6,092 bases of DNA from Pedobacter sp. (GCA_004295885.1 SEDG01000174.1:1-6092), one strand, 5' to 3'; shown: positions 1 to 6,092, counted from the first letter of the stretch. Notes: a model not told the origin generated them from the sequence alone. Numbers and translations: made by a program.

Positions 1-614
1 ATTGCTGATGATGGCAAACGATAAACCTCTAAACCGTCATGATGTAAGCTAAAAGCGATGTGTGGTTTTGCCAAAGCAACTCTTTGAAATTCATCAATAA
101 TATGACGCATCTCGGCAGGATTGCTTTTTAAGAAGTTTCTTCTGGCAGGTGTGTTATAAAAAAGGTTTTTAATGCAAATGCTTGTCCCGTTAGGTGTTCC
201 AACAGGTTCTTGTTTAATAAAAGTTGCACCTTCAATTTCTATTAATGTGCCAACCTCATCCTCATGGCGTTTAGTTTTCATTTCTACCTGAGAAATAGCG
301 GCAATTGAAGCCATCGCCTCACCTCTAAAACCCATTGTGCGGATGGTAAATAAATCTTCCGCCTTGCGAACCTTTGAAGTAGCATGGCGTTCAAAACACA
401 TTCTAGCATCTGTTATGGTCATTCCGCAACCATTGTCTATAACCTGTATCAATGCTTTTCCTGCATCTTTAACAATCAGTTGTATTTTATCCGCACCCGC
501 GTCTATTGCGTTCTCTAGTAGTTCTTTTACCGCTGATGCAGGTCTTTGCACCACCTCTCCAGCTGCAATTTGATTGGCAACACTATCGGGTAAAAGTTGT
601 ATAATATCAGACAT
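1..614 (-). CDS. mutL: DNA mismatch repair protein MutL, N-terminal part (cut by window edge)
   Basis: This is the GHKL-type ATPase that links MutS mismatch recognition to strand incision and removal in the cytosol. Reading the minus strand from the ATG at 614-612 gives 204 codons before the window ends. The protein begins MSDIIQLLPDSVANQIAAGE, which is the classic MutL opening. Bergerat-fold ATPase motifs follow: KELLENAIDAGAD at about residues 30-42 (motif I, with catalytic-type Glu31 and Mg-binding-type Asn35), DNGCGM at 60-65 (motif II), RHATSK at 76-81, and TMGFRGEAMASI at 93-104 (motif III and ATP lid; most homologues have GFRGEALASI). YNTPARRNFL lies further on. The transducer end, the linker and the C-terminal dimerisation/endonuclease domain lie outside the window, so endonuclease status cannot be judged. 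The gene is divergent from the amidohydrolase operon. Identity is near certain from the motifs. Confidence 0.97.
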   Translation of the reverse strand, partial: MSDIIQLLPDSVANQIAAGEVVQRPASAVKELLENAIDAGADKIQLIVKDAGKALIQVIDNGCGMTITDARMCFERHATSKVRKAEDLFTIRTMGFRGEAMASIAAISQVEMKTKRHEDEVGTLIEIEGATFIKQEPVGTPNGTSICIKNLFYNTPARRNFLKSNPAEMRHIIDEFQRVALAKPHIAFSLHHDGLEVYRLPSSA

Positions 615-623
615 TTAAAAATA

Positions 624-640
624 AGGCTAATCTAGGCTAA
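624..640. repeat. Two direct AGGCTAA repeats at the mutL leader
   Basis: AGGCTAA occurs at 624-630 and again at 634-640, a spacing of exactly 10 bases or about one helical turn. They lie 10-26 bases upstream of the mutL ATG, within the expected untranslated leader. A related inverted motif, TTAAGCCTAA, is at 666-675. The arrangement could be a binding site or chance in AT-rich DNA. Confidence 0.35.
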
Positions 641-661
641 AAAAAGTGATTGTTTAATTGT

Positions 662-691
662 CAAATTAAGCCTAAGAGTTATAAAATCCAA
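662..691 (-). promoter_or_regulatory. Possible mutL promoter (Bacteroidetes type)
   Basis: Read on the minus strand, TTG (bases 691-689) is followed after 19 bases by TTAATTTG (669-662). This resembles the Bacteroidetes TTG / TAnnTTTG promoter with one mismatch in the -7 element. It would give a leader of roughly 40 bases before the mutL ATG. The site overlaps one arm of the hairpin at 670-703. The match is imperfect and the region is AT-rich, so this is only a candidate. Confidence 0.3.
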
Positions 692-703
692 TTGCTTTTA
701 GGC
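670..703. other. Imperfect hairpin upstream of mutL
   Basis: GCCTAAGAG (670-678) can pair with CTTTTAGGC (695-703) in nine pairs, one of them G-T, around a 16-base loop. It lies in the gap between mutL and the large inverted-repeat element. On the mutL strand it precedes the gene, so it is not a mutL terminator. It could be an operator-like palindrome, or a terminator for something transcribed out of the neighbouring element, but no T-run follows on either side. Confidence 0.35.
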
Positions 704-726
704 ATAAAATGTATTTTCCTTTTACT

Positions 727-982
727 AGAAAAGCAAAGGCAGGATTTCAATTAAAGTAAGTCCCGCCATTGTTACAATCTTTTTGCCCTTCGCTGCGCTT
801 GGGACTGAAAAAAGGATTTTCACGTCTGTCGGGTTTAAATGGAAAGGCTTGTGCAGGGAAACCCCTCATAGCAGCAAAAACCAACGTTCCCTAAACCCGA
901 CCGGCAGCGTTATACCATTCTTCATGGTATTAAGCAGAGAGCGGGACTAGCTGTACCAAAGAACTACAGGTATTGCTTTTCT
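727..982. repeat. Nested inverted-repeat element: candidate structured RNA or non-autonomous interspersed repeat
   Basis: This fills most of the 488-base gap between mutL and the amidohydrolase gene and has no reading frame worth calling. Concentric perfect inverted repeats are visible. AGAAAAGCAA (727-736) pairs with TTGCTTTTCT (973-982), AGTCCCGC (759-766) with GCGGGACT (941-948), and GTCGGGTTTA (828-837) with TAAACCCGAC (892-901), the last extended by GGAA (841-844) with TTCC (887-890). Local hairpins sit inside: TGAAAA/TTTTCA (806-811/817-822), AGGG/CCCT (855-858/863-866), ATACCAT/ATGGTAT (912-918/924-930) and CTGTA/TACAG (951-955/965-969). The core at 759-948 is clearly richer in GC than its flanks. 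Together they draw a multi-branched fold closed by an outer stem. The strand of any transcript is not evident. I see no tmRNA, RNase P or SRP hallmarks, no transposase and no obvious target-site duplication. The structure is seen directly; the role is inference. Confidence 0.7.
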
Positions 983-1056
983 GAAAATTTAAAGCAGATT
1001 AAACACCACTAATCATAGATTTTATTTGCGCTTTCTTCATCATTTTTATCTGTGGT

Positions 1057-1064
1057 TAATTTTG
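1057..1064 (+). promoter_or_regulatory. Probable -7 promoter element for the amidohydrolase operon
   Basis: TAATTTTG matches the Bacteroidetes TAnnTTTG consensus perfectly and sits 38 bases before the ATG at 1103, giving an expected leader of about 30 bases. The -33 region is weaker: TTC at 1036-1038 with an 18-base spacer stands in for the usual TTG. The rest of 983-1056 is AT-rich without other signals that I can support. Confidence 0.5.
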
Positions 1065-1102
1065 TTACCCAAAAACTGCAAACTGATTTATATCTTTAAA
1101 AC

Positions 1103-2734
1103 ATGAAACGATTTCTCCCTCTATTTGCCTTGCTTATTGTTTTTTTAGGTTGCGGCAAACCACAAGCAGACTTGATTATTTACAATGCGAAAATCTATAC
1201 GGTTAACGACAAGTTTGATATTGCCGAAGCTATAGCAGTAAAGGATGGAAAAATTTTAGCCGTTGGCAGCAGTGCGGATGTTCGCGAGAAATTTGGCGCA
1301 AAAGAAGAAGTAGATGCAAATGGAAAGGCAATTTATCCAGGCTTTATCGATGCGCATGCGCATTTTTATGGTTATGGCGAAAGTTTGCAAAGTGCCGATT
1401 TAAGAGGAACTACCAGTTGGGAAGATGTTTTAAAAAGAGTAACGGAATTTGCAAAAACGCATCCAGATGGTTGGTTAACAGGCAGAGGTTGGGACCAAAA
1501 TGATTGGGATAACAAGCAGTTTCCATCTAAAGAAAAGTTAGATGAATTATTCCCGAACAGACCCGTTTTATTGGAAAGAGTAGACGGACATGCTTCTATC
1601 GCAAACCAAAGCGCCTTAAATGCAGCTGGCATAACTAAATCATTTACATTAACTGGTGGAGATATTGTAGAAAAAGATGGAAAGTTAACTGGGTTATTAA
1701 TTGACAATGCGGTAGAATTGGTTTCAAACAAGGTGCCTGGCCCAGACGAGAAAAAAGCAACTAAAATATTATTAGACGCACAAAAAAACTGCTTCGCCGT
1801 CGGCTTAACCACCATAGACGATTGCGGATTAGATTTTGAAGCAGTTGAATTTATAGAAAAAATGCAAAGCGATAAAAGCCTTAAAATGCGCTTGTATGTG
1901 ATGCTTTCTGACGCCGAAAAAAACTTCGATTACTTATTTAAAAGAGGCGCAATTAAAACTGACAGGTTAAACGTTAGGGCATTTAAAGTATATGCTGATG
2001 GAGCTTTAGGTTCCCGTGGCGCTTGTTTAATGCATCCTTATAGCGATATGCCAAACAAATCTGGCTTTTTATTGAGTGATATTAAACATTTTGAAGAAGT
2101 AGCAGATAAAATTAATGCTCACAATTTTCAGATGTGCACCCATGCCATTGGCGATTCTGCAAACCGCAGCATTTTAAAGATTTACGATAAGGTGTTAAAA
2201 GGGAAAAATGATAAACGTTGGAGAATTGAACATGCGCAAGTTGTTGCACAAAGCGATTTCGGCTTGTTCGGCAAATCTAGCGTTGTTCCTTCCGCGCAAC
2301 CAACCCACGCAACATCTGATATGTACTGGGCAGCAGACCGTTTAGGTAATGAAAGGGTAAAAGGTGCGTATGCCTACAAACAATTGATGGACCAAAACGG
2401 TTGGATACCTTTAGGAACTGATTTCCCTGTTGAGCAAATTAATCCGATGTTAACTTTTTATGCCGCAACAGCAAGAAAGGATTCTAAAGAATTTCCAAAA
2501 AATGGATTTCAAATGGAGAATGCTTTAACGGCAGAACAAGCATTAAGAGGAATGACTATTTGGGCTGCGAAGGCGAATTTTGAAGAAAAAGAAAAAGGAA
2601 GTTTAGAAGTTGGCAAGTTTGCAGATTTCGTGATTTTAGAGAATGACATCATGAAAGCAACAGGACAACAAATTTTGAATAATAAAGTGTTAAAGACGTA
2701 TTTAAATGGAGAAAAAGTATATGAGCAAAAATAA
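1103..2734 (+). CDS. Lipoprotein amidohydrolase, YtcJ/NfdA-like (amidohydrolase family 3)
   Basis: This is a 543-residue metal-dependent hydrolase of the amidohydrolase superfamily, in the branch that includes Bacillus YtcJ and N-substituted formamide deformylase; its substrate is unknown. Residues 1-17 are a lipoprotein signal (MKR, hydrophobic stretch, FLGC with Cys17 as lipidation site), placing it on an envelope membrane after export. Residues 23-80 form the N-terminal part of the composite beta-sandwich (LIIYNAKIYTVND, DANGKAIYPGFID). Metal ligands are visible in order: HAH (His85, His87), a family-typical DGHA (His163), a probable bridging lysine in RAFKVYADGALGSRG (Lys295), His347 in CTHAIGD, His377 in RIEHAQ, and Asp440 in GTDFPVE. 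The C-terminus returns to the sandwich (KGSLEVGKFADFVILE). The length matches the family and nothing is missing. There is no Shine-Dalgarno sequence, as usual in this phylum. It is the first gene of an operon overlapping the next gene. The family call is firm; the reaction is not. Confidence 0.93.
   Translation: MKRFLPLFALLIVFLGCGKPQADLIIYNAKIYTVNDKFDIAEAIAVKDGKILAVGSSADVREKFGAKEEVDANGKAIYPGFIDAHAHFYGYGESLQSADLRGTTSWEDVLKRVTEFAKTHPDGWLTGRGWDQNDWDNKQFPSKEKLDELFPNRPVLLERVDGHASIANQSALNAAGITKSFTLTGGDIVEKDGKLTGLLIDNAVELVSNKVPGPDEKKATKILLDAQKNCFAVGLTTIDDCGLDFEAVEFIEKMQSDKSLKMRLYVMLSDAEKNFDYLFKRGAIKTDRLNVRAFKVYADGALGSRGACLMHPYSDMPNKSGFLLSDIKHFEEVADKINAHNFQMCTHAIGDSANRSILKIYDKVLKGKNDKRWRIEHAQVVAQSDFGLFGKSSVVPSAQPTHATSDMYWAADRLGNERVKGAYAYKQLMDQNGWIPLGTDFPVEQINPMLTFYAATARKDSKEFPKNGFQMENALTAEQALRGMTIWAAKANFEEKEKGSLEVGKFADFVILENDIMKATGQQILNNKVLKTYLNGEKVYEQK
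2708..2712 (+). promoter_or_regulatory. Shine-Dalgarno-like site that decides the start of the GH3-sandwich/beta-lactamase gene
   Basis: GGAGA lies eight bases before the ATG at 2721 and inside the last codons of the amidohydrolase gene. It supports 2721 over the in-frame ATG at 2706, which has no such site. Purine-rich sites of this kind are uncommon in Bacteroidota leaders, which suggests re-initiation or coupling at the gene overlap. Confidence 0.5.
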
Positions 2735-4538
2735 GTTAAGTGGAATTATAGCTTTATGTGTTACCGTAATTTTTACAATGAGCGCTTGTGCGCAAGACCA
2801 TAAACAAAATGAAAATCGGTTGAAAAACATTACTGCTGTAGTAAATAGCTCTGTTTTATTAAATAATCAGGATGGATTTATTCCTGTTACAAAGTTGGCA
2901 GAGAAAAAATTTGCTTCCATTAATTTAGGTTTCGAATATCAGGTTTCATTTGATAGTTTGTTGAATAAATATGCTGATATAAAATCAATAAGCGCAAAAA
3001 AATATGCTGACTCATCAACTTACAATGATTTAGCCGATGATTTGAAATACTACACCACGGTAATTATTACCATTACAGACCAATTGGCAAATGATGGTAA
3101 AACCTTAAATTTTATTACGGATGTAGCCAAACATAAACAAGTAATATTAGCAGTTTTCGGAAATGGAAAAAGCTTGACTTCGTTTGATAATCTAACCGCA
3201 CCAATTGTATGGAGTTCTCAAAATACTGAAGAAGCTGCGATGGTTTTGCCTCAAATTATTTTTGGAGGTATTGCTGCTCAACAAACATTAAGCAAAGGTT
3301 TTTCACCAAAATATACGGTTGGTTCTGGTTTTAAAACAGCGGTAACTCGTTTAAAATATACCGTACCTGAAGATGCTGGTGTAAACACGGAAGATTTGCT
3401 AGAGGTAGATAAAATAGCAAAGGAAGCCATTGCTGGCAAGGCAACTCCAGGTGTGGTGGTTTTAGTAGCTAAAGATGGCAAGGTTATTTATAATAAAGCT
3501 TTTGGTTCTCATACCTATGACAATACCATCTCAGATAAAATAACCGACATATTCGATTTAGCTTCAGTTACTAAGGTTACGGCAACAACCCCAACTGTGA
3601 TGAGATTAGTAGAGCAAGGAAAACTAAAGCTAGATACAAATATTGGCTATTATATTCCCAAGGCTAGAAACACGCCGATGAACAACATTAATGTTCGTGA
3701 GGTAATGTTGCATCAAGCTGGATTTATACCTTACATTCCTTTCCATAATTTCGTTAAGGAAGGAGATTACAGTAGAGATTCTTCTGCCGCTTTCCCTACA
3801 AAGGTTGCCGATAGATACTATATCAAAAAAGGATTTTTTAGCGATTTCATGTGGCCAAAAATGCTAAACTCTCCGATTAAAACTCGTGGCAGTTATGTAT
3901 ATAGCGATATCAGTATGTATGTGATGCAAGATATCGTAGAACACATTTCTCAAAAACCTGAAGAGCAATATGTAATTGATAATTTTTACAGCCCATTGGG
4001 GATGCATAGCACAGGTTATTTGCCAAGAAATCGCTTTGCAAAAGAGCAAATTGTACCTACAGAAGACGACCAAGTTTTTAGAAAGACATTATTAGAGGGA
4101 TATGTTCACGACCAAGGTGCTGCCTTAAAAGGTGGTGTTGCTGGTCACGCAGGTTTGTTTGGCAGCGCTAATGATTTAGCAATCTATTATCAACTGATGC
4201 TGAACAAAGGAACTTATGGTGGCGAGCAATATTTTAAACCACAAACGGTAGATATGTTTACCACCAAACAAAGTAATGTAAGCAGAAGAGGTTTAGGTTT
4301 TGACCGCTGGGATCCAGATGCTAGTAAAAAATACCCGTCAGAACTGGCATCATCACAAACATTTGGACATACAGGTTACACAGGAATTGGTGTTTGGGTA
4401 GACCCATCTAGGGGATTGGTTTATATCTTTTTATCTAATCGTGTTAACCCAACGGTTAGCGAAAACTTAGGCAGAATGAATATTAGACCAAGAATACAAG
4501 ATGCGATAAATAGAGCGATTGATAAAGGTAGGAAATAA
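2721..4538 (+). CDS. Lipoprotein with GH3 C-terminal sandwich domain fused to a serine beta-lactamase-fold hydrolase; GH3 barrel absent
   Basis: This is a 605-residue protein counted from ATG 2721, chosen because it yields a clean lipoprotein signal (MSKNK, hydrophobic core, MSAC with Cys23) and has GGAGA upstream; ATG 2706 would add five residues. Residues about 35-210 resemble the GH3 C-terminal alpha/beta sandwich: SSVLLNNQDGFIPV near 43-56, VILAVFGNGKSL near 141-152, and QIIFGGIAAQ near 178-187 leading to TRLKYTVPEDAG. From about residue 225 onward is a beta-lactamase/PBP-like domain with SVTK (Ser282 nucleophile, Lys285), YSD (394-396) and HTG (550-552), plus GGVAGHAGLFG near 471-481. 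Bacteroidota commonly carry longer fusions of about 1,000 residues with a GH3 barrel in front. Here the barrel, which holds the GH3 nucleophile Asp, is missing, so glycosidase activity is not expected. Likely roles are esterase, peptidase or DD-carboxypeptidase-type hydrolysis in the envelope. It overlaps the upstream gene by 14 bases and is probably coupled to it. Confidence 0.9.
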   Translation: MSKNKLSGIIALCVTVIFTMSACAQDHKQNENRLKNITAVVNSSVLLNNQDGFIPVTKLAEKKFASINLGFEYQVSFDSLLNKYADIKSISAKKYADSSTYNDLADDLKYYTTVIITITDQLANDGKTLNFITDVAKHKQVILAVFGNGKSLTSFDNLTAPIVWSSQNTEEAAMVLPQIIFGGIAAQQTLSKGFSPKYTVGSGFKTAVTRLKYTVPEDAGVNTEDLLEVDKIAKEAIAGKATPGVVVLVAKDGKVIYNKAFGSHTYDNTISDKITDIFDLASVTKVTATTPTVMRLVEQGKLKLDTNIGYYIPKARNTPMNNINVREVMLHQAGFIPYIPFHNFVKEGDYSRDSSAAFPTKVADRYYIKKGFFSDFMWPKMLNSPIKTRGSYVYSDISMYVMQDIVEHISQKPEEQYVIDNFYSPLGMHSTGYLPRNRFAKEQIVPTEDDQVFRKTLLEGYVHDQGAALKGGVAGHAGLFGSANDLAIYYQLMLNKGTYGGEQYFKPQTVDMFTTKQSNVSRRGLGFDRWDPDASKKYPSELASSQTFGHTGYTGIGVWVDPSRGLVYIFLSNRVNPTVSENLGRMNIRPRIQDAINRAIDKGRK

Positions 4539-4556
4539 TTAGGCTCCTTTTTAAAT

Positions 4557-4585
4557 AAAACCCACTAACCAATTTAGTGGGTTTT
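4557..4585. terminator. Bidirectional rho-independent-type terminator
   Basis: AAAACCCACTAA (4557-4568) and TTAGTGGGTTTT (4574-4585) form a perfect 12-bp stem around the five-base loop CCAAT. The outer A-T pairs supply a T-run on whichever strand is transcribed. It lies 18 bases after the stop of the plus-strand operon and 16 bases beyond the stop of the converging minus-strand gene, so it can serve both. Confidence 0.88.
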
Positions 4586-4601
4586 CTATTTATGGTAAAG
4601 A

Positions 4602-5609
4602 TTAATCTACTATATGGCCACCACCATATTCGTTACTTATTTTCCATTTCGCTGAAATTGAAGCTTTTTCTACATCTATCATTTGGAAATAGCAATAATC
4701 ATCTTTTGTAGCATACCTGCTCGTACTAACTTGTACACCATAAGATAGAATGACATTTGCAGTTCCATTAGCAAAGGTTAAATTCACATTCGTTGGATAT
4801 GTTAGTGCACCATCGCCCGTTTTTGGCATTTCATAAGTCATTATCTTTTTTGTACCACCATCTTTTTTACTCAAGTCTATAGACATCACATCATATTTGT
4901 CGCTAGTATAAGTAGCGGCCAATAAATAAATAAACGTGTTTCCATCATTAGACAATGCAGAACCTCTAATTACCCCAGTGATTGTTGGAACGGTAAAGCT
5001 ATTTGTTTCTGCAAAAACACCATTGTTTATTTTAACCCTGTAAACGCTATGAGTTGGAATCGTTATACCGTAGTTAGAGTTGATGGACAAATAACCAGAG
5101 CCATCCCTAGCAGTAATTGTAGGTTTAGGCCAATTTAACTTCACATCATTAGCTCCAGATTCTTCCATCATTCTAGTTTCTGATATTGGCGTCGTTCCAC
5201 TGTAATCTAATGTGGTGTATAAAACTTTACCTCCAAAACTTGCCAAAAAGTCAAAAGATGTCGTGCTACTTGATAATGTTTTAATTGTTTTTTTATCCGT
5301 GCCATCGGCGTTAGCGATTCTTATCTCTTGCTTAATACCTGATTCTGGTTTGTAAGTATAAACTAATTTTTTATTGGTCGAGTAATCAATACTCATGATA
5401 TAATTATTGCCTGACTTAATATCCTCATCGATAATTAGTTTTTTGTTGGCACCAGCAAGGTCAGTTGTGTAAACTCTAAACGTGTCTATAAAAAACACGG
5501 TATTAGATTTTCCGGTTAATGGTTTAGTTTCTTCTCCAACAGTAGAGCTTTCCTTTTTACAAGCAAAGAACAAACACAGAAGAGGCAAAATATAGATTAG
5601 CTTTTTCAT
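4602..5609 (-). CDS. Hypothetical lipoprotein, possible TolB/PD40-like beta-propeller
   Basis: I do not recognise this 335-residue protein as a named family. It starts MKK, followed by a hydrophobic stretch and FFAC, giving a lipidated Cys17; CKKES follows, a lysine- and acid-rich start that may favour outer-membrane or surface display in this phylum (inference). The mature part is rich in short beta-strand patterns like those of TolB/PD40 blades: VYTTDLAGANKKLI near 47-60, IRIANADGTDKKTI near 97-109, ALSNDGNTFIYLL near 218-230 and VMSIDLSKKDGGTKKI near 241-256. No catalytic motif is visible, so a binding or scaffold role is more likely than an enzyme. The ATG at 5609-5607 has an A-rich leader (AAAAAATAATTT) without a Shine-Dalgarno sequence. 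The gene converges on the hydrolase operon and ends at the shared terminator. It may be co-transcribed with the gene 90 bases upstream. Confidence 0.85.
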   Translation of the reverse strand: MKKLIYILPLLCLFFACKKESSTVGEETKPLTGKSNTVFFIDTFRVYTTDLAGANKKLIIDEDIKSGNNYIMSIDYSTNKKLVYTYKPESGIKQEIRIANADGTDKKTIKTLSSSTTSFDFLASFGGKVLYTTLDYSGTTPISETRMMEESGANDVKLNWPKPTITARDGSGYLSINSNYGITIPTHSVYRVKINNGVFAETNSFTVPTITGVIRGSALSNDGNTFIYLLAATYTSDKYDVMSIDLSKKDGGTKKIMTYEMPKTGDGALTYPTNVNLTFANGTANVILSYGVQVSTSRYATKDDYCYFQMIDVEKASISAKWKISNEYGGGHIVD

Positions 5610-5699
5610 AAATTATTTTTTCGCTAAACTATGTCTAAATAGTAAGTCTATAAATACGGTCTTTTGGGTATTTTACATGGTGGATTTATGGTATATAAT
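5610..5699 (-). other. Short spacer without clear promoter or terminator
   Basis: This is the 90-base gap between the two minus-strand genes. On the minus strand I find no TAnnTTTG element; the nearest is TAGTTTAG at 5631-5624, with one mismatch and no partner TTG at the right distance. I also find no stem with a T-run after the upstream stop. The two genes may therefore be co-transcribed, though a weak promoter cannot be excluded. Confidence 0.4.
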
Positions 5700-6092
5700 T
5701 TAAATCGTGAGTTTATAAATCACAGTCTCTAAAATTTTTGTATCTCTATCTTCACAAAGCAAGAACTCCAAGTTGGACGTGTTTTCCTTAAAAAAGGAAA
5801 TCCCTTCAACCTTTTGGTTTGTAGATATCTGTTTGATAAAAGTTAAACTTAGCGTTTCTGCGTTCAAGCTACCAATGTAACTTCCTAAAATTTCACCATC
5901 ATGGTAAGTTGAGGTTGTATCTTCTGCAGCGGCGATGAAATAGATTTCATTTTTATATAAAACAGCATCGGTAAAAGACACTAACTTTTGGTCAGTTTTT
6001 AGCAAAACGATTGAAGTAAATTCAATTTTTGTGGCTTTCGTTAAATCACCTCCGTAGATTTTAACAACTCCATTTTTCTTTGCATTTCCATT
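5700..6092 (-). CDS. C-terminal part of an unknown protein, possibly DUF6929-like beta-propeller (cut by window edge)
   Basis: The frame is open from the right window edge (base 6092) to the TAA at 5702-5700, giving 130 residues beginning NGNAKKNGVVKIYGG. No ATG in this frame makes a believable start; a TTG at 6005 exists, but the conserved-looking sequence continues upstream of it, so the gene starts outside the window. Strand-rich segments such as KIYGGDL, DAVLYKNEIYFIAAAED, GEILGSYIGSLN and LEFLLCEDRDTKILE suggest the last blades of a beta-propeller. The pattern reminds me of the DUF6929 family of Bacteroidota, of unknown function; this is from memory and unverified. The N-terminus, and so any signal peptide, cannot be seen. 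It lies 90 bases upstream of the lipoprotein gene on the same strand. Confidence 0.8.
   Translation of the reverse strand, partial: NGNAKKNGVVKIYGGDLTKATKIEFTSIVLLKTDQKLVSFTDAVLYKNEIYFIAAAEDTTSTYHDGEILGSYIGSLNAETLSLTFIKQISTNQKVEGISFFKENTSNLEFLLCEDRDTKILETVIYKLTI

Noticed and set aside
337..573. Plus-strand open frame of 78 codons
   Set aside because: It is antisense to the MutL ATPase motifs, which read perfectly on the minus strand; the frame has no recognisable protein character.
727..982. Identification of the structured gap as tmRNA, RNase P RNA or SRP RNA
   Set aside because: There is no tRNA-like T-loop or CCA end, no tag frame, and no RNase P or SRP conserved core that I could find.
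727..982. Recent insertion of a transposon with target-site duplication
   Set aside because: The bases immediately outside the 10-bp ends differ on the two sides and there is no transposase; a MITE-like origin remains possible but a clean insertion is not shown.
1372..1815. Minus-strand open frame of 147 codons
   Set aside because: It lies wholly inside the amidohydrolase gene, whose conserved motifs are in the plus frame.
3278..3481. Minus-strand open frame of 67 codons
   Set aside because: It is a shadow of the GH3-sandwich/beta-lactamase gene, with no leader or family signal.
3864..4073. Minus-strand open frame of 69 codons
   Set aside because: It is a shadow of the beta-lactamase domain coding region around the YSD motif.
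6003..6005. TTG as start of the rightmost minus-strand gene
   Set aside because: The same frame stays open upstream to the window edge with protein-like sequence (GVVKIYGGDL), so the gene is better read as truncated by the window.
1..6092. CRISPR array, tRNA, rRNA or defence system
   Set aside because: No regularly spaced repeats, no tRNA cloverleaf, no rRNA sequence and no nuclease, toxin or other defence-type domains were seen.

Overview
The window looks like chromosomal DNA from a member of the Bacteroidota, most likely a Pedobacter-like Sphingobacteriaceae. The evidence is an AT-rich sequence, a start region with a TAnnTTTG-type -7 element (the Bacteroidetes sigma-A consensus), mostly A-rich leaders without a Shine-Dalgarno sequence, three genes whose products begin with lipoprotein signal peptides or sit beside such genes, and a GH3-sandwich/beta-lactamase fusion of a type common in this phylum. 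The genus is an inference; no rRNA or marker phylogeny could be run.

Layout. Bases 1-614 (minus strand) hold the N-terminal third of the mismatch-repair ATPase MutL, cut by the left edge of the window. Bases 615-1102 are a 488-base gap without a protein gene. It contains two AGGCTAA repeats and a hairpin next to mutL, then an elaborate nested inverted-repeat element at about 727-982, then a good promoter candidate at 1057-1064. Bases 1103-2734 (plus) encode a lipoprotein amidohydrolase of the YtcJ/NfdA type with all metal ligands present. It overlaps by 14 bases the next gene, 2721-4538 (plus), a lipoprotein that joins a GH3 C-terminal sandwich domain to a serine beta-lactamase-fold hydrolase but lacks the GH3 catalytic barrel. 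A strong 12-bp hairpin at 4557-4585 can end transcription from both sides. Bases 4602-5609 (minus) encode a hypothetical lipoprotein with TolB/PD40-like strand patterns, and 5700-6092 (minus) is the C-terminal part of a second unknown protein, probably a beta-propeller, that runs off the right edge.

How the genes fit together. The two plus-strand genes form a tight, probably translationally coupled operon of two envelope-anchored hydrolases: one a metal-dependent amidohydrolase, the other a serine hydrolase. A role in breaking down amide- or peptide-containing envelope or environmental material is plausible but not proven. mutL is divergent and unrelated. The two minus-strand genes on the right converge on the operon and may be co-transcribed with each other, since no promoter or terminator is evident in the 90 bases between them.

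The most unusual feature is the noncoding element at 727-982, whose several concentric and local perfect inverted repeats suggest either a structured RNA or a non-autonomous interspersed repeat. The second is the GH3-derived protein that has lost its glycosidase domain.
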